The notes beneath the pieces are model-generated. The model made no database searches, was not told the origin of the DNA, and saw nothing but the letters and a program-made list of their open reading frames with translations. Of a DNA stretch of 64,000 nucleotides, positions 39,504-49,452 are shown in pieces. The stretch's first letter is position 1; every line of letters starts with the position of its first letter. The DNA is taken from the NCBI GenBank assembly GCA_016708305.1, contig JADJGB010000010.1, forward strand, positions 372,001-436,000, read 5' to 3'. This stretch comes from Sphingobacteriales bacterium. GTDB taxonomy: Bacteria > Bacteroidota > Bacteroidia > Chitinophagales > Chitinophagaceae. Both the position numbers and the translations under genes were made by a program.

Positions 39504-40778
39504 GGGTGCATTTCAAATTTTCGCGGTACAAAATGGTTATAATGTTTAATTTTAATAATTAAAACCCATTAATCATGACCAAGCAAGAATATTTAGAAGC
39601 CGCTGAAAAGCGTTACGATGAATTAAAGCGTCTTAATTTAATTACCGATTTTTATGATTATGAAACTGAGTTTGTCAAAATCTGGAATAACTCGGCCGAG
39701 AAGTTCTGGAAAAGAATATTGGAAACCTCAGCCAAGATAAGCGAAAAAAAAACCTCACGACTCTCGGTCGGTAACCATAAATAACAATCATCCCTTTAGT
39801 AAGGGTAAGAATGGATTTCAGATTTCACCCAGACTTCAGGAGTTGATGGTTTATTCAGCCCAATTGGATAGTTATGAGAACTGCAATGAAGTACTGGAAA
39901 AAATATATTGATATAAAAGTAAGCGCATCGCAGGTTTGGCGGGTAGCCAATGTATATGGAGAAGAAGTTGGTAAAACGATATCGGAGGAGATAGTATTAA
40001 CCCCATGTAAAAAGGAGGAGGTGATTTACGGCATGGCCGACGGCTCCATGATATTCACCAGGAGGAGGGATGGAAGGAAGTAAAAGTTGGAAGGATTTTC
40101 AAAAGTTCATCCTGTATCCATGCAGGCGATAAACCAGGGCTGGATAAGCAATTCCCCAGTATTTGGCCTATCTAAGTGACCATAAGAAGTTTACAGCGGA
40201 GATGGAAAAGCCATTAGATTATTACAGTCAAAATAAGCAACGTATTGTTTTCATATCAGACGGTGCGCCATGGATAAAAAACTGGATAGCAGATGCCTAT
40301 CCGGATGCGATATCAGTATTGGATTATTATCATGCCAGTGAACACCTACATGATTATGCCAAAGCCACGATTAAAGATGATGCTCAGAGGAAGCAGTGGT
40401 TAGACAAGCGATTAGAATTACTGCTGAACGGAGAAGTACAAAAAATAATAGATGAATTAAATGGCTCACCTCAAATAAGTCAGGAAGCCGGGCAGTTAAT
40501 AGACTACTACGAATCTAACAAAACAAGAATGAACTATCCGCAGTATAAGAAAATTGGAGCAGGTATAATCGGTTCCGGCGCCATTGAATCAAGCTCACAG
40601 AACCGTCGTACAAAAAAGAATGAAACAGTCTGGACAGAGATGGAGTCGAAGAGGCGCTCAAAATATGTTGAATCTCAGAGTGACTAAAAAAATAACAGGT
40701 GGTCTAAAATCGTTGAGTTAGTAAAGGAGGATTTCTTTAGAGAGGCGGCTTAGGTTACCGAAAATTTGAAATACACCC
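39504..40778. mobile_element. ISKra4-type insertion sequence with 8-bp target duplication
   Basis: Left end gggtgcatttcaaattttcg (39504-39523) and the complement of the right end (40759-40778) differ at one of 20 positions. Both ends are flanked by the same 8 bp, ACCTTTTA (39496-39503 and 40779-40786), a clean target-site duplication. The element is 1,275 bp with one transposase gene. The right flank is the promoter region of the yggS-like gene. Confidence 0.88.
39575..40753 (+). CDS. ISKra4 family transposase, frameshifted
   Basis: Catalytic segments in order: IYGMADGSMIFTR (first Asp), RIVFISDGAPWIKNWIADAYPDAISVLDYYHASEHL (second Asp and following helix), and GAGIIGSGAIESSSQ..., where the third acidic residue Glu lies in GAIES. 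The shifted frames give HRTVVQKRMKQSGQRWS, typical of the ISKra4 family. The end EDFFREAA stops at 40753. Breaks are seen near 39770, 40075 and 40600. About 390 residues in total. Confidence 0.78.
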
Positions 40779-40804
40779 ACCTTTTATAAGAAACTCATTC
40801 GGTT

Positions 40805-40812
40805 TATCTTTG
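40805..40812 (+). promoter_or_regulatory. -7 promoter box of the yggS-like gene
   Basis: TATCTTTG lies only 4 bp before the ATG at 40817, predicting a transcript that starts at or next to the start codon (leaderless). A TTTT at 40782-40785, 19 bp upstream, is a possible -33 element and lies within the IS target duplication. Confidence 0.5.
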
Positions 40813-40816
40813 CAGT

Positions 40817-41482
40817 ATGTCTGTCAATAAAATCAATTACAAAAATATTTTATCGGAACTTCAATCAACAAACACTACCTTGGTTGCCGTTTCGAAAACA
40901 AAACCTACTCAGGAAATCATAGAATTGTATGATTTAGGTCAAAGGGATTTTGGTGAAAACTATGTTCAGGAACTTACTGAAAAAGCAGATTTGTTACCCA
41001 AAGACATCCGTTGGCATTTTATCGGTCATCTGCAACGTAATAAAGTAAAATATATAGCGCCAATTGTACATCTCATTCATGGTGTGGACAGCGAAAAGCT
41101 TCTGAACGAAATAAATAAGGAAGGCCGGAATAATAACAGAGTCATCAATTGTTTGTTACAAATTCATATCGCTCAGGAAGAAACAAAATTCGGTTTCGAC
41201 AGGCAGGAAGTTACCGACCTGGTGGATAAAATCAAATCCGGCAAACTCGATTTTGAATATGTAAAAATATGCGGATTGATGGGTATGGCATCTTTTACCG
41301 AAGATATGCAGAAAGTTAGCGCCGAGTTTAAAATACTACATTCGCTTTTTAACGAAGGAAAACAATCTTTTCCCGAAATGGATACGCTGAGTATGGGGAT
41401 GAGCGGAGATTATAAAATTGCCGTAGCTTCTGGCAGCACCATGGTGCGGATTGGAAGCCTGTTATTTGGAGAAAGAGTATAA
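40817..41482 (+). CDS. yggS: YggS-type pyridoxal-phosphate homeostasis protein
   Basis: A PLP-binding protein without known enzymatic activity, involved in vitamin B6 balance. The PLP lysine is in TLVAVSKTKPTQEI. Other signatures: FGENYVQELTEKADLL, IRWHFIGHLQRNKVKYI, HGVDSEKLL, CGLMGMASFTED, LSMGMSGDYKIAVASGSTMVRIGSLLFG. Frame intact, 221 residues. Its promoter sits immediately downstream of an ISKra4-type insertion. Confidence 0.94.
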   Translation: MSVNKINYKNILSELQSTNTTLVAVSKTKPTQEIIELYDLGQRDFGENYVQELTEKADLLPKDIRWHFIGHLQRNKVKYIAPIVHLIHGVDSEKLLNEINKEGRNNNRVINCLLQIHIAQEETKFGFDRQEVTDLVDKIKSGKLDFEYVKICGLMGMASFTEDMQKVSAEFKILHSLFNEGKQSFPEMDTLSMGMSGDYKIAVASGSTMVRIGSLLFGERV

Positions 41483-41505
41483 TTTTAAAATTCATTTTTG
41501 GCAAT

Positions 41506-42455
41506 ATGCGCCGTTTGATAATTTTTGCTATATTATTTTCTATATTGATTTCCTGTAAAAAGGATGTCATAACGCCACCTCAGTTAATCGATCCGGGCGA
41601 ACAACCCGATACGCTAAATCTTAAAGACTATAATAAGGATATCACCATTGCCAACTGGAATATTGAATGGTTTGGAGACGGTTCGATGTTCAAAGGCAAC
41701 TTAAACGACCAGGAATCAAATGCCGGGAAAATTTTAACCTACCTCAATGCCGATTTGTACGGCCTGTGCGAAATTGTGGATACTGCACGCTGGGACGAAT
41801 GGTGCGCAATAGTCTGGGCGATGAGTTCAGATACATCGTTTCTAACTATCCCTCCTTTTCAAATGCGCAAAAACTGGCTTTTGTGTATAACCGGAATATT
41901 TTCCGGAATGTAAAAACCAGGCCGTTCATGGGCCTGAGTGCCGCGGCGTATAACTATTTTGCCCAAAGATTTCCGTATCTCCTTACCGCCGATGTGGTTG
42001 TAAATGGCAGCCGGAACACCATCAGTTTTTTTCTGATACACGCCAAAGCCAATGCAGATCCAGACAGTTATAACCGCCGACTCAATGGCGCCATAGAACT
42101 AAAAGACAGTCTGGATTTATATTATGGAGGAAAAAACTTCATGATTTTGGGCGATTTCAACGATCATCTGAATGGCAGTATCCTGTCGGGTAAAGATTCT
42201 CCATATATCAGTTTCATCAATGATGCTAATTATGATGCTGTTACGTTGCCGCTCAATACAACGGGTTATCAGTCAACAATCAGTTATACCAATTCGGTTA
42301 TTGACCAGCAAATCATCAGTAAAAACATGACAGGATGGTATATCGGAGGTACTGCACAGATAAGAACCGATGTAACCAATGTAGTACCGGACTACCACAC
42401 CCGTAACACCAGCGACCACTACCCTGTTTCTTCGATGTATCGGGTGGTGAAGTAA
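41506..42455 (+). CDS. Endonuclease/exonuclease/phosphatase family lipoprotein, frameshifted
   Basis: The N-terminus MRRLIIFAILFSILISCKKD has a lipobox with Cys17, so the protein is probably a lipoprotein. Fold motifs: ITIANWNIEWFGDGS, then ADLYGLCEIVDT. After a break near 41800-41812 come FVYNRNIFRNVKTRPFMG, ILGDFNDHLNGS and TSDHYPVSSMYRVVK, the last two containing the usual Asp/Asn and the terminal Asp-His pair of the metal-dependent EEP fold. Total about 315 residues. It could cut DNA/RNA or phosphoesters outside the cell; the substrate is unknown. 23 bp after yggS, probably cotranscribed. Confidence 0.85.
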
Positions 42456-42491
42456 TAAACGCCACTAACAAAACAAAGCAAAACAATTAAT

Positions 42492-42499
42492 TATCTTTG
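42492..42499 (+). promoter_or_regulatory. -7 promoter box of mutS2
   Basis: TATCTTTG followed by CAG, 12 bp before the ATG at 42512. This is the same TATCTTTGCAG string as upstream of the yggS-like gene. Confidence 0.5.
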
Positions 42500-42900
42500 C
42501 AGCCTCGAATTATGAAGTTATACCCCGAATCGGCATATATACAGTTAGAATTTGATAAGGTAAAAGAACTTTTAAAGGCACATTGCCAGTGCGAGTATGC
42601 CAAGCAAAAGGCAGAACAGTTGCGCATCCATACCTACAAAAAGTTCATAGAAACCGAGCTGGAGCAATCGCATGAATACAAACAACTGATACAGAATGGA
42701 ATTCATTTTCCCAACGATTTTGTGCTCAACCTTGCCAAAGAGCTGAAACTCCTGTCCATTTCGGGGGCAGTACTGGCCGGCGACCAGCTTATGGAAGTCA
42801 GAAAGCTTGCCGAAAGCATGGAAAAAATTTTCAGATGGTTTGACTGTGAGCGCAGGCAGGCTTATGAAGGTCTTACAGAAATTATTAAAGATACTTATTA

Positions 42901-44010
42901 ATCGTTACCCAATTTAGTTCGTATCAATTTTCTATGCTGCGTATCTGACGTGGTCTGCATGGAAATATTTTTGCACCAGCTTTTTATTGCTTTTTCTTTC
43001 ATTCATAAAACCTTCAACGTTGGCGCGCATTTCAGCTTTATTGATAGGACGCTTTTTTGCCGATAACATTTGTCTTTACATCCTGATTCAAATATTCTTG
43101 CGCATTCAACTCGGGGCTATAGGGCGGAATGAAAAACACCTCTATTCGATGTTTGCTTTCCTCCAGCCACGCCTGCAATTTTTTTTTTGTGTGCAGGATG
43201 ACCATCCGTTACATAGAATATCTTTTGTTTACTATAACGAATCATTCGTTGCAAAAAATCAATAAATACATCACCGTTAAACTTCTCTATCAGCATAAAC
43301 TGTAAATGACCTTTATTGCTGATAGCTGAAATCATATTGAGCGAAAACCGTTGCCCTGTTGATTTCACCCAGGGGGTTTTGCCTTTAGGCGCATAGCTTC
43401 TGCCTGCCTGATGGTCGCTTCGCATACCGGTTTCCATCTCCAAAATAAATCGTTCCTTTCTCCTTAGTTGCCCGCTTCTTTATGGCAGGGTATTCCTTCT
43501 CCAACCATTGCTTTACCTGCTCGGGTTTCTGTTCAAATGCTTTGCGGATAGGCTTTTGCGGTGTATAGCCCCAGCTTTTTAAATATCGACCCACCTGCTT
43601 CACGCTTAATACAACGCCATATTTCTGTTCGATAAGCTGTTGTACGGCTGCACGTGTCCATAAACCAAAGGCCAGTTTTAACTGGTCGGGCATCTTATCC
43701 TTTATCAACCGTCGAACTTCGGCAGCCTGCTGTCCGGTTATCTTCTTGCCTCCTTTTACGCCACGCTTCTTATTCAAAAGTGAACGCTTGCCTTCTTTTT
43801 TGTATTTATTCCATGTTTTATTTACACTCCTTTCTGATACAGAAAATATCTCGGCAGCCTGCTTTTGAGTGCCCGTTTGTTTTTTAAGTAGTCCACTATC
43901 CGAAAGCGAGTCTCTTCCTGAGCATCTTTGTTCTTACGTTTTGTATTAGCCATGGGCAAATATACAAAATATATTTTAAAATAAGAACTAAATTATGTCT
44001 TTATTAATAT
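42901..44010. mobile_element. IS630-type element inside mutS2
   Basis: About 1.1 kb between TA at 42899-42900 and TA at 44011-44012, fitting the TA target duplication of IS630/Tc1. Removing it with one TA restores the mutS2 codons ACT TAT TAC GAA. AATTTAGTTC occurs at 42911-42920 and, inverted, at about 43985-43994, as part of the terminal repeats, but the two lie at different distances from the ends. One transposase gene on the minus strand. Confidence 0.85.
42932..43953 (-). CDS. IS630 family transposase, frameshifted
   Basis: Starting at ATG 43951-43953 (MANTKRKNKDAQEETRFRIVDYL), a helix-turn-helix part is followed by KITGQQAAEVRRLIKDKMPDQLKLAFGLWTRAAVQQLIEQKYGVVLSVKQVGRYLKSWGYTPQKP, typical of IS630. 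The DDE_3 domain has IYFGDETGMRSDHQAGRSYAPKG (joined across a break near 43430), IFYVTDGHPAHKKK and, in another frame, IPPYSPELNAQEYLNQDVK with the final Glu. It ends HADHVRYAA at 42932. Breaks near 43830, 43430 and 43180. Confidence 0.82.
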
Positions 44011-45745
44011 TACGAAAAAACCATCATCGCAATGATTGATGACGTGGTGGACGAACAGGGTCAGGTAAAGGATTCTGCCTCCCCCAAACTGGCCGAAATC
44101 AGGATGAGCCTATACCGCAGACGTAATGAACTTCGAAGGGTATTTGAAAAAATCATTTCCAAGCTCAACAAGCAGGGATATCTGGCTGATATTGAAGAAA
44201 GCTTCATGAACGGCCGCAGGGTTGTAGCCGTTTTTGCAGAACAGAAACGAATGGTGAAGGGCATTTTGCATGGCGAAAGCGACAGCCGCCGTACTGCCTT
44301 TATCGAACCGGAAGAAACCTCACACCTGAGCAATGAAGTAAGCCACCTGGAAAACGATGAGCGAAAAGAAGTATATCGTATTTTGCAGAAACTCACTGAT
44401 CGGCTGTCAGCCTATTCGAAGTTGTTAAACGCATATCATATCATCTTAGGCGAATTTGATTTTATCCGTGCTAAGGCTAAATTTGCGCTTGATATCAATG
44501 GCGAGTATCCACTGGTGTTGGATAAAGCACTGATTCACCTTGTAAATGCTTTTCATCCGCTATTATTTTTGTACAACAAAAAACAAAACAAACCCACTAT
44601 CCCGCTTTCGCTCTCTCTGGATCAAAATCGAAGAATTTTGCTCATCAGCGGACCCCAATGCCGGTGGTAAAACAGTGGCCATGAAAACAATCGGGCTGTT
44701 GCAAATGATGGTACAGAGCGGATTGTTAGTTCCGGTAAATCCATCGAGCCATTTTGGCATCTTCAAACAACTGATGATTCACATCGGCGATACCCAAAGT
44801 TTAGAGTTTGAATTGAGTACCTACAGCAGCCACCTCATTCACATGAAGCATTTTATAGAAAATGCAAATGGTAAAACTTTGTTTTTTTATTGATGAACTG
44901 GGTAGCGGTAGCGACCCCAGTCTCGGTGGCGCTTTTGCCGAAGTAATTATGCTGGAACTCCTGAAAAAACATTCCTATGGTGTAGTAACCACGCATTATC
45001 TCAACCTGAAAGTAATGGCAGGCAAAACTACGGGAATCGTAAACGGCGCGATGGCATTTGACGAAAAGCGGCTGCAACCTCAGTTTCAATTGATAGTGGG
45101 CAAACCGGGAAGCTCTTATACCTTTTCAATAGCTGAAAGAATTGGCCTTGACAAAAGATTGATTGAAAAAGCAAAAAGCTTAGTGGACGAAGACCAGTAC
45201 CGGCTGGACAAGCTGCTAAACAGAACCGAACAAGACCTGAGAGATATAGCCAAAAAAGACAAGGAGCTGCATCACCTGATAAAGGAGAATGAACGGTTGC
45301 AAAAAGAAATGGAAAAGATAATGGACAAAGAAAAACACCGCCAGCAAGTGGCAGTGTTGAAAGAACAGAACAAAATCAGCGAACAACGTATTGCCTACCT
45401 CAAAGATATGGAGCGCAAGCTCAAAGAAATAACACTTCAATGGAAAAAGGAGGAAGATAAAACCATACTCATTAAAGCAATTTCGGGCTTGCTGTTCAAT
45501 CGTGGAGAAAAACAGAAAGCGAGTAAGATGCAGAAAAAAATCGAATCGAAATATGAAGAAATAGGCGGCGAAATAAAGGTTGGCGATAAGGTGAAAATGA
45601 AACGTAACCTGCAAGTGGGTGAAGTATTAGAAATAAAAGGTAAAAGAGCTGTAGTAAAAATAGGGCTCCTACCCATGCAGGTTGAACTGGGCGACCTTGT
45701 GGTGGTAAAAGACAAAAAAGAAACGCCGACTACCTAAAATCTATT

Positions 45746-46345
45746 CTATTTTTTGGAAGATTTCTGTTTATCATTTAAGCCTTTCAATACATCGTTGGTA
45801 ATATCGTAAGCAGAATCCTTGTAATAAAATAAACCGGGTTCGTAGGCAAAAATGAACGAATAAGTATTGTCGGCATTAAACTCTTTCAGAAAATCTTCTA
45901 TTTTTTTCTTCAGCGACATATTTTTATTAGCCACAAAACTATTGAACTCATCATAAAGTCGTTGTCTTCTTTCGGCCATTTGGTTTTGGCTGGCTTCCAG
46001 ATCCTGACGCGCTGCTTCGGCTTCTGCCTCAGTCATGCTTTGCGCCTTTTGCTGGTATCCGGCAAGTTTGTTCTGATAAGCCTTTGCCATTTTTTCCATC
46101 TCAGACGAAATAGCGGCATCCCTGCTTTTGATTTCACGTTGGGCTGCTTTTGCTACTTCATAGTTTTGCTGAACAGAATCCATGTCAATATAAGCAAATA
46201 ATACCTTCTTATTGATGATAGAATCATTTTTCCCTGTAATGGTGCTTCTGGCAGTAATCGGTTTTGGAGCTGAAAATTGTTTATAAAACAGAAATCCAAC
46301 AGCCAGTACTAACAATGCATTTATGATAATCAACGGATTCTTCAT
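45746..46345 (-). CDS. OmpH/Skp-like periplasmic chaperone
   Basis: An N-terminal hydrophobic segment (IIINALLVLAVGFLFY) acts as signal or anchor. VLFAYIDMDSVQQNYEVAKAAQREI corresponds to the strand region of OmpH proteins. A long Lys/Glu/Gln-rich coiled coil (MEKMAKAYQNKLAGYQQKAQSMTEAEAEAARQDL) follows, then KIEDFLKEFNADNTYSFIFAYEPG and DITNDVLKGLN, all typical of the family. It probably holds outer-membrane proteins during transit. Frame intact, 199 residues; its stop is 9 bp from the mutS2 stop (convergent). Confidence 0.88.
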   Translation of the reverse strand: MKNPLIIINALLVLAVGFLFYKQFSAPKPITARSTITGKNDSIINKKVLFAYIDMDSVQQNYEVAKAAQREIKSRDAAISSEMEKMAKAYQNKLAGYQQKAQSMTEAEAEAARQDLEASQNQMAERRQRLYDEFNSFVANKNMSLKKKIEDFLKEFNADNTYSFIFAYEPGLFYYKDSAYDITNDVLKGLNDKQKSSKK

Positions 46346-46507
46346 TACTTATATTTTAAAACGAGGCGCAATATAATAATCTCCTGAAAATAAACAATCT
46401 AATCGTCTTTTTCTTAGGAAAGGATTAACACCAGACACATATTTTAAAAAACATAAATAAAAGCCCCTATTCCAATAAAAGAGAGGCTTTTTAAAAAATT
46501 AAAGTCA

Positions 46508-49173
46508 TTATTTCAATTCAGTTGTCATCACTGCATTGTTAAGCGTGGGGATTGTCTGCTCCGTTTTTAAGGCCATTTTCTTTTCAGGGTCAATCCACAT
46601 AATCACTTTATCGTTTTCATTTTCAGCGCTTATCATTTGTACTTTCCAGACATTTGTTCCATTGACGCTTTCTTTACCAATTATTGTAAAAACCATTTGT
46701 TTGGGTTGCATTGTCATTAAATCCAGCGTGTAAAAAGATATTTTATAACCTTCGGCCAAAGGCAATCTTGCTAAAACCATATCTGTGGCAGGTCCATCGC
46801 TAATGTACAAGCCTCCTACTTTAACATCACTGGTTTTACCCGCCATATTTATAACAAAGTTTTCACTATCCTTTCTAATACTGATATTTGCCGGCCCCTG
46901 AATAAAAGTTCTTTTCAGGAAATTAAGCGTGTTTTTTGAAAAAGTAGCCATATCGGTAGCAGTACCCATCGGGCCTTGAGATTCTTCTGTAATCACCCAA
47001 TTATCCCCCTCAGCTTTTACCGACCGTTTCATATCCATATTTATCTTTTGACCTGCCACAGAAATAGATGCTTTATAATTGTAATTACCTTCTGAAAGAT
47101 CAGCAGCCGGTTTTGGCATTTCTGTTAATACATTTGCCTCGGGTTTCTTGGCCAACTGTACGGATGCATTGTCCACTGTCATTTCTTTCAGGCGTTTGGC
47201 CACATCCTCTGGCATATCTTCCTGATATCGGGTTCCTGCATATTTTGCCAGAAATTTTTCAGATGCTGCAATCATTGCCATATTGTTTACAGGTTTGGCA
47301 AATCCATGTCCTTCATCATCTGCCAGAATGTATTGAACATCCCGCTTCAGGTCTCTTAGCGCTATCACTATTTGGTCGCTCTCAGCCTTTTTCACTCTTG
47401 GGTCATTAGCTCCCTGAATAATCATCAACGGTGCCTTTATTTTTTGTGCAGAAAATAAGGGACTGGCTTCAGATAATACCTTTTTACCCGCTTCTGTTTC
47501 ATCATCTCCCATTCTGAGTGTAAATATTTTTCTTCCGGCTTCCCAATAAGGCGGAATGGTTTTTAACAAGGTAAACAGGTTACTTGGACCTACGATATCC
47601 ACACCGGCCACATATACATCAGGCGTAAACGCCAAACCTGCCAAAGTGGCATAACCGCCATAGCTTCCACCCATAATGGCAACCCTTTTTGCATCTACAA
47701 CTCCTTCTTTAATCAGTTGTTTTACACCCCAGGTAATGTCGTCCTGCATCAGTTTCCCCCATTGCAGATTTCCGGCATCCAAAAACTTCTTGCCATAGCC
47801 GGTACTGCCTCTGAAGTTTGGATCCAGTACTGCAAATCCACGATTCGCCATCAATTGTGCGTAAGTGTTGAAACCCCAGTAACTTCTGGCCCACGGGCCT
47901 CCATGCGGGAATACCAATAAGGGGAGGTTTTTGCCACTACTGTTTTTTGATATTGTCAGATAGGCTGGAATTTCCAACCCGTCACTGCTTTTATATCGAA
48001 TGGCCTTCATGGGGCTTAAGTATTTTTCATACTCTTTCAACCGAGGTCTGGGAGTGTATTGCTCAATTATTTTCTTTGTATCCCTATCAAAGAAATATGC
48101 AGTCGATACTTTTACATCACTTGAAACTGAAAATAATAATTTCCTTTCATCTAATGTTAAGCTGCTGATGCCAATTTCTGATCCCGGGAATTTAGATTTT
48201 AAAAAATTGTAATCAGCCTCAAACTTTTTATCCTTAAAGTAGATTCTCTCTTTATCATCATAATAAGAAGTATAAAGCATTGCCTTTGTAACCTCGCTAA
48301 AAGAAACATTTTCTAAATCTACACGTTTTAGTGGGTCTTGCTCCACGTCTGTAACAGCACCCGTTTGAGGATCCATCAGCACCAGTTTTGTCAGATTAAC
48401 TTTTGCACCTTTGTTGGTAACCACATATACCTTTGAGTTATCTTTTGTAAAGCCCATCGGACTGGCTGCTTCCAAAGCGGTTACAGAATATATTTTTTTA
48501 AACTTACCGTCCTTTATTGATAAAAATTCAGTGGAACCATCTTCCGGACTGCGCAATGCTATTCGCGGTTGCTCATTCCAGTCAAATATCCAACTATAAA
48601 TACGCTCTGTATTCTCTCTCAATATTGTAAGTTTACCGGTATTAATTTCCAATTTATTCAAGTCATGCCATTTGGCATCACGATTGTTTAAACCAATCAT
48701 CAGCATATTGGGGTCTTTTCTGCTTGCCATATAAAACTGAACCACTGCGCTATCATAAGGTGTAAGATTCCTGCTTTCGGGAATATCTTCATTGCTTGCC
48801 GCCGGCGCTGATGGTGAAACTGCATAAAGATTATAATTTTCATTCCCTCCCTTGTCTTTTACGTAGAGGATATACTTACCGTCTCGTGTCCAGAAATAGC
48901 CACCTGATGGCCTTTCAAGGTTCGTCAGCCTATGGGCACTTTCAAATGGTTCGTCAAATTTTTTTACCCAAATATTTAAAATACCATTATAGGCTTTCAT
49001 AAATGAAATATACTTTCCATCTGGACTTAACTTCCCACCCGAAATTTCCGGATTATCAAAAAAATGCTTCTGTCAATAATGGGAATTTGCTTATCTTTTG
49101 TATTCAATTGTGCATATAGATTTAATGTGAAAAAAAATAAAACTGTAATAAGGTAGATACTTTTCTGCTTCAT
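46508..49173 (-). CDS. S9 family peptidase (prolyl oligopeptidase) with extra C-terminal domain
   Basis: The start is ATG 49171-49173 with signal peptide MKQKSIYLITVLFFFTLNLYAQ. A shift in the A/T-run near 49065 separates the first 40 residues (DNPEISGGKLSPDGKYISFM) from the main frame. A beta-propeller region comes next, then the hydrolase domain: PLLVFPHGGPWARSYWGF, nucleophile Ser in VAIMGGSYGGYATLAG, Asp in IIQGANDPRV and His in DDEGHGFAKP. After the hydrolase about 200 residues form an additional beta-rich region (ISVAGQKINMDMKRSV...VIMWIDPEKKMALKTEQTI), resembling lipoprotein-type beta domains, which most S9 peptidases lack. Exported peptidase, substrate unknown. Confidence 0.92.
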
Positions 49174-49239
49174 AGTAATAATTCGATTTAGATTAGTAAT
49201 TTATTTTGAATTGTTGAAAATACTAAAAAGTTTAAAATT

Positions 49240-49434
49240 TTACCTGCTTTTATTTTTAGGTGATACAATTTCATCCCCCTTAATATTGTTCTTACGCCCG
49301 GCAGCTGATAATGATTGATGCAATATATATTCTATTTGCCCATTTACGCTTCTGAACTCGTCAGCAGCCCATTTTTCCAGCAATTTATAAGTATTGCTGT
49401 CAATACGCAATATAAAATTCTTTTTTTCCGACAA
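49240..49434 (-). CDS. Arc-like (ribbon-helix-helix) small protein
   Basis: A 64-residue protein whose core, NFILRIDSNTYKLLEKWAADEFRSVNGQIEYILHQSL, fits the Arc/MetJ ribbon-helix-helix fold: a short strand, then two helices joined by VNGQ. A basic tail (AGRKNNIKGDEIVSPKNKSR) ends it. It starts 18 bp after the SPFH gene on the same strand, a pairing that I recall as recurrent in Bacteroidota. DNA binding and a role in regulating the pair are inferences. Confidence 0.75.
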   Translation of the reverse strand: MSEKKNFILRIDSNTYKLLEKWAADEFRSVNGQIEYILHQSLSAAGRKNNIKGDEIVSPKNKSR

Positions 49435-49452
49435 AATATGTTCTTTAACAGT

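Larger units (their letters stand above)
42512..45737 (+). pseudogene. mutS2: mutS2, interrupted by an IS630-type element
   Basis: Reading starts MKLYPESAYIQLEFDKVKELLKAHCQCEYAKQKAEQLR, a normal MutS2 N-terminus, and runs to IIKDTY at 42900. The next codons (YEKTIIAMIDDVVDEQG) come only after 44010, so an IS was inserted in the codon after ACTTAT. Downstream: ATPase domain with Walker A GPNAGGKT (a C-run near 44655 shifts the frame), FFIDELGSGSDPSLGGAFAEV (Walker B) and VVTTHYLNLK. A long coiled coil follows (KDKELHHLIKENERLQKEMEKI) and a KOW-like end, VGDKVKMKRNLQVGEVLEIKGKRAVV. No Smr domain is visible before the stop. Without the IS it would be about 705 residues. Confidence 0.9.
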
